From: Bifidobacteriaceae bacterium
Lineage (GTDB): Bacteria > Actinomycetota > Actinomycetes > Actinomycetales > WQXJ01
Direction: 5' to 3'
Length of the DNA: 6,748 nucleotides
NCBI GenBank assembly: GCA_031272565.1
Contig: JAISTN010000343.1
Location: 1 to 6,748 of the forward strand
The notes beneath the pieces were generated by a model, which was given only the letters and a program-made list of their open reading frames with translations, ran no database searches and was not told the DNA's origin. The first letter of the stretch is position 1. Every line of letters begins with the position of its first letter. Positions 4,568-6,748 of the stretch are shown piece by piece. A program made the position numbers and the translations under genes.

Positions 4568-5679
4568 CAGAACGCACCGCGTTCCAGCACGGTCAACGCA
4601 ATGAAGGCCAACGGTGCCGTCATCAGGATCGAATCGACCCGGTCCAGCACCCCGCCGTGCCCCGGCAGTAACGAGCCCATGTCCTTGATCCCCAAGGCCC
4701 GCTTCAGCAGTGATTCGGCCAGGTCGCCAAGGGTGCCGGCCGCCGCCCCGGCCAGTCCCAGGATCAATCCGATCCACCAGGACTGTTCCAGCACCACCAT
4801 GCCGCCAACGCCTACCAGGCTGGCTCCCACCACGGAACCGGCCATGCCCTCCCAGGACTTCTTGGGGCTGACCGTTGGCGCCATCGGATGGCGTCCCAGC
4901 AGCGAACCGGCAAAGAAGCCGCCCGTGTCAGACGCTACCGGCAGCGCCACCAGCAGCAACACCAGCCACTTGCCCCGCTCCATGAAGGCGATCATGGTGA
5001 CGAATGAGCCCAACAGCGGCAGGTAGACCGCCGCGAACACCGTGGCCGTCAAGTCCCGCGGCAGCCGGCCCGGTTGGTCTGGCTGGCTGCCCTCCAGCAG
5101 CCGCCAGCCCAGGGCGGTCACCAGGGTCAAGAAGAAGCCCACCGCCACGCCCGCCACGCCGGACCAGATCGCCGCCGCCTGCATACCAGCACCACCCAAG
5201 GCCAAGGGCAGCCAGGGCAAAGACAAGCCGGCGTGACCCAAGGCGCCTCGCAGTTCCCACAGGGCCACGGCCACGGCCAGCGCCACCAGGCCGGCAAACG
5301 GCCGGGGATCAAACCAGATGCTGGCCAACAGCACGCCAATCAGGCCCACCGCCACCGGGGCCGCGACCGCCAAGTTGCGGCCGCCAGACGGCCGCTTGGC
5401 CGGCGCCGGGGCGGCACCAGCCGCGGGGGCGGCACCGGCCGCCGCCTCTGGCCCGGCCGCCCGGGCGACATCGGCGGCGGTCTTGGCTGTCCCCACTGTG
5501 GGTGCACCGGCCGCCCCAAAGCTGCTTGCGGGAACGCCGCTGGGGGCCGCCGCCCGCGCCACCGCCGCCGCGCTGGCCGCCTCGGCCTGGACCGGGCTCA
5601 GCGGCCGGCTCGCCGCCAAAGAACGGAGGCGAGCCTGGGGTGGCGGTTCAGGGATGTCAGGCAAGCTGGTGGGAGGCAT
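4564..5679 (-). CDS. cdsA: Phosphatidate cytidylyltransferase (CDP-diacylglycerol synthase)
   Basis: This integral membrane enzyme makes CDP-diacylglycerol from CTP and phosphatidic acid, the precursor of anionic phospholipids and phosphatidylinositol. The 371-residue protein has several hydrophobic helices from about residue 103 onward. SDTGGFFAG at 250-258, SPKKSWEG at 271-278 and the family signature at 323-349 (S-x2-KR, KD at 332-333, PGHGG at 339-343, D346-R-x-D349) are all intact. Residues 1-100 are an extension rich in Ala, Pro and Gly without helix-forming hydrophobic segments, ending in KRPSGGRN just before the first membrane helix; it is probably disordered and cytosolic. The E. coli enzyme has 285 residues, so the extra length is this extension. 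The ATG overlaps the frr stop by one base (TGATG), with GAGG 4 nt upstream, supporting the long N-terminus. The stop overlaps the rlmN start. Confidence 0.96.
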   Translation of the reverse strand: MPPTSLPDIPEPPPQARLRSLAASRPLSPVQAEAASAAAVARAAAPSGVPASSFGAAGAPTVGTAKTAADVARAAGPEAAAGAAPAAGAAPAPAKRPSGGRNLAVAAPVAVGLIGVLLASIWFDPRPFAGLVALAVAVALWELRGALGHAGLSLPWLPLALGGAGMQAAAIWSGVAGVAVGFFLTLVTALGWRLLEGSQPDQPGRLPRDLTATVFAAVYLPLLGSFVTMIAFMERGKWLVLLLVALPVASDTGGFFAGSLLGRHPMAPTVSPKKSWEGMAGSVVGASLVGVGGMVVLEQSWWIGLILGLAGAAAGTLGDLAESLLKRALGIKDMGSLLPGHGGVLDRVDSILMTAPLAFIALTVLERGAFW

Positions 5680-6236
5680 CAGACCTCAAGCAGTTCGGCT
5701 TCCTTGTGCGCCAGCAGGTCATCGATCTTGCTGATGGCGTTCTTGGTCAAGGTGTCCAGTTCCTTCTCCGCGTGGCGCACCTCATCCTCCGAGGCCTCGC
5801 CGTCCTTCTGCAAGCGGGACAACGCTTCCTTCGCCTTGTGGCGGGACTGGCGCACACCAATGCGGCCTTCCTCCGCCCGCGAGCGGGCCAGCTTGACATA
5901 CTCCTTGCGCCGCTCCGCCGTCAGTTCCGGCAGGTGGATGATGATCAACTGGCCGTCGTTGTTGGGGTTCACGCCCAAGTCAGAGTTGCGGATCGCCTTT
6001 TCCACCGCCGCCATGGAGGAACGGTCATAGGGCGTGATCGCCACCGTCCTGGCCTCCCGCACCACAATCGACGCCAACTGCTTCAGTTGGGTCGCCGTGC
6101 CGTAGTAGTCCACCATCACCTTGTCGAACAGGGCCGCGCTGGCCCGGCCCGTCCGGATGGCCTGAAACTCCCCGGCAGCGTTTTCAACCGTGCGCTCCAT
6201 GCGCCGTTTCGCGTCCTTCAGAACGTCTGGTATCAC
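5679..6236 (-). CDS. frr: Ribosome recycling factor
   Basis: The protein works with EF-G in the cytosol to split post-termination ribosomes into subunits. It has 185 residues, exactly the usual family length. Conserved segments seen include RTGRAS at 28-33, VDYYGT with the TPYDRSS segment that follows, NSDLGVNPNNDG, LPELTAERRKEYVKLA, and a long charged C-terminal helix of the three-helix bundle. The GTG start at 6236-6234 has AAAGGAG 5 nt upstream and gives the family N-terminus (DVLKDAKRRMERTV). It begins 35 nt after pyrH, the near-universal bacterial order, and its stop overlaps the cdsA start by one base. Nothing unusual in the product. Confidence 0.98.
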   Translation of the reverse strand: MIPDVLKDAKRRMERTVENAAGEFQAIRTGRASAALFDKVMVDYYGTATQLKQLASIVVREARTVAITPYDRSSMAAVEKAIRNSDLGVNPNNDGQLIIIHLPELTAERRKEYVKLARSRAEEGRIGVRQSRHKAKEALSRLQKDGEASEDEVRHAEKELDTLTKNAISKIDDLLAHKEAELLEV

Positions 6237-6241
6237 GTCAG

Positions 6242-6248
6242 CTCCTTT
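6242..6248 (-). promoter_or_regulatory. Ribosome binding site of frr
   Basis: On the minus strand AAAGGAG lies 5 nt before the GTG start of frr, in the 35-nt gap after pyrH. It decides in favour of this non-ATG start. Confidence 0.8.
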
Positions 6249-6271
6249 GCCTCGCTTGGCTCCAGGGTCGA

Positions 6272-6748
6272 TTACTTGCGTGCGGTTACCAGCGTACCCA
6301 TTCGTTCGCCCACCAGAGCACGGGTGACGTTACCTTCACCTTCCAGGCCGAACACCACCATGGGCAACTGGTTCTCCATGCACAGCGAAAAGGCTGCCGC
6401 GTCAACCACCCGCAGGTTCTGAGCCAACGCGTCTTCATAGGTGATGCGGTCAATCTTGGTGGCCGTCGGATCGGTCCGCGGATCCGCCGTGTAGACGCCG
6501 TCCACGCCGTTCTTGGCCATCAGCACCACCGCGCAGTGGGTCTCCAGGGCCCGCTGTGCCGCCACCGTGTCGGTGGAAAAGTACGGCATGCCGGCCCCAG
6601 CCCCGAAAATCACCACGCGCCCCTTCTCGAGGTGCCGGATGGCACGCAACGGGATGTAGCTTTCTGCCACCTGGCCCATCGAAATGGCGGTTTGGACCCT
6701 GGTCTGCACGCCGGCCTGTTCGCAGAAATCCTGCAACGCCAGGCAGTT
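6272..6748 (-). CDS. pyrH: UMP kinase, C-terminal part (5' end beyond right edge)
   Basis: The enzyme phosphorylates UMP to UDP with ATP in pyrimidine nucleotide synthesis; it is a hexamer of the amino acid kinase fold and is usually regulated by UTP and GTP. The last 158 codons are visible, about two thirds of the usual 240. [20 protein letters not shown] enters from the edge, followed by [20 protein letters not shown] with the nucleotide-binding acidic turn, [15 protein letters not shown], the [15 protein letters not shown] segment, and the final [12 protein letters not shown] before TAA. The frame is open to the window end, so the true start lies to the right. It is upstream of frr in the standard pyrH-frr pair. 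No terminator is seen in the 35-nt gap, so the two are probably co-transcribed. Confidence 0.97.
   Translation of the reverse strand, partial: NCLALQDFCEQAGVQTRVQTAISMGQVAESYIPLRAIRHLEKGRVVIFGAGAGMPYFSTDTVAAQRALETHCAVVLMAKNGVDGVYTADPRTDPTATKIDRITYEDALAQNLRVVDAAAFSLCMENQLPMVVFGLEGEGNVTRALVGERMGTLVTARK

Noticed and set aside
3494..4777. rlmN with a start at 4777 (427 residues)
   Set aside because: The extra 70 residues are unrelated to the family and would overlap the catalytic end of cdsA. The GTGA junction at 4564-4567 is a better start.
5465..5478. 14-base match between the cdsA N-terminal region and the 33-bp repeat at 409-474 (inverted orientation)
   Set aside because: Both are Ala-rich, GC-biased low-complexity sequence, and the match stops after 14 bases. 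Chance is the simpler explanation than a dispersed repeat.
5004..6422. Plus-strand frame of 472 codons antisense to cdsA, frr and pyrH
   Set aside because: It is Pro/Arg-rich, has no motif, and mirrors three well-supported genes on the other strand.

Overview
The window is GC-rich, gene-dense DNA from an actinobacterium. The gene order pyrH-frr-cdsA-rlmN ... dxr-rseP on the minus strand is the conserved actinobacterial arrangement. A small protein made of DivIVA-type repeats after rlmN also fits this phylum. I cannot name a genus. Several starts are GTG, genes overlap by 1 to 8 bases, and AAGGAGG-type ribosome binding sites are common.

Layout from right to left, which is the direction of transcription of most genes. 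The 3' part of pyrH (UMP kinase) enters from the right edge. It is followed by frr (ribosome recycling factor), cdsA (CDP-diacylglycerol synthase with a long Ala/Pro-rich N-terminal extension), rlmN (radical SAM methyltransferase for 23S rRNA and tRNA) and a 183-residue protein with four DivIVA-type repeats. Starts and stops overlap from frr through the last of these, so they look like one translationally coupled operon. It ends at a hairpin with a T-rich tail at 2920-2949. A plus-strand gene for a two-helix membrane protein with a bacterial PH domain (2186-2785) is wedged in, convergent with that operon and divergent from dxr. Leftward of it lie dxr (MEP isoprenoid pathway) and, at the left edge, the start of rseP (M50 site-2 protease).

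The unexpected part is the 489 bp between dxr and rseP. It is not ordinary spacer. It carries a decayed tandem copy of the 3' part of dxr: 99 of 120 positions match at an exact offset of 400 bp, followed by a net 114-bp (38-codon) deletion, then a further matching stretch. Within it a 50-bp block is 49/50 identical to dxr while the adjacent 27 bp match at about half the positions, which looks like gene conversion or constraint at the nucleotide level. The remnant keeps an open frame that ends in a TGA overlapping the GTG start of rseP, as an intact upstream gene would. It also contains a 33-bp tandem repeat. A short related sequence recurs just upstream of dxr and across its stop codon, so the locus may have gone through more than one round of tandem duplication.

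The intact genes cover nucleotide synthesis, translation, phospholipid precursor synthesis, isoprenoid synthesis and envelope-stress proteolysis. This is a housekeeping neighbourhood, not a mobile or defence island. I see no RNA gene, CRISPR array or insertion sequence.
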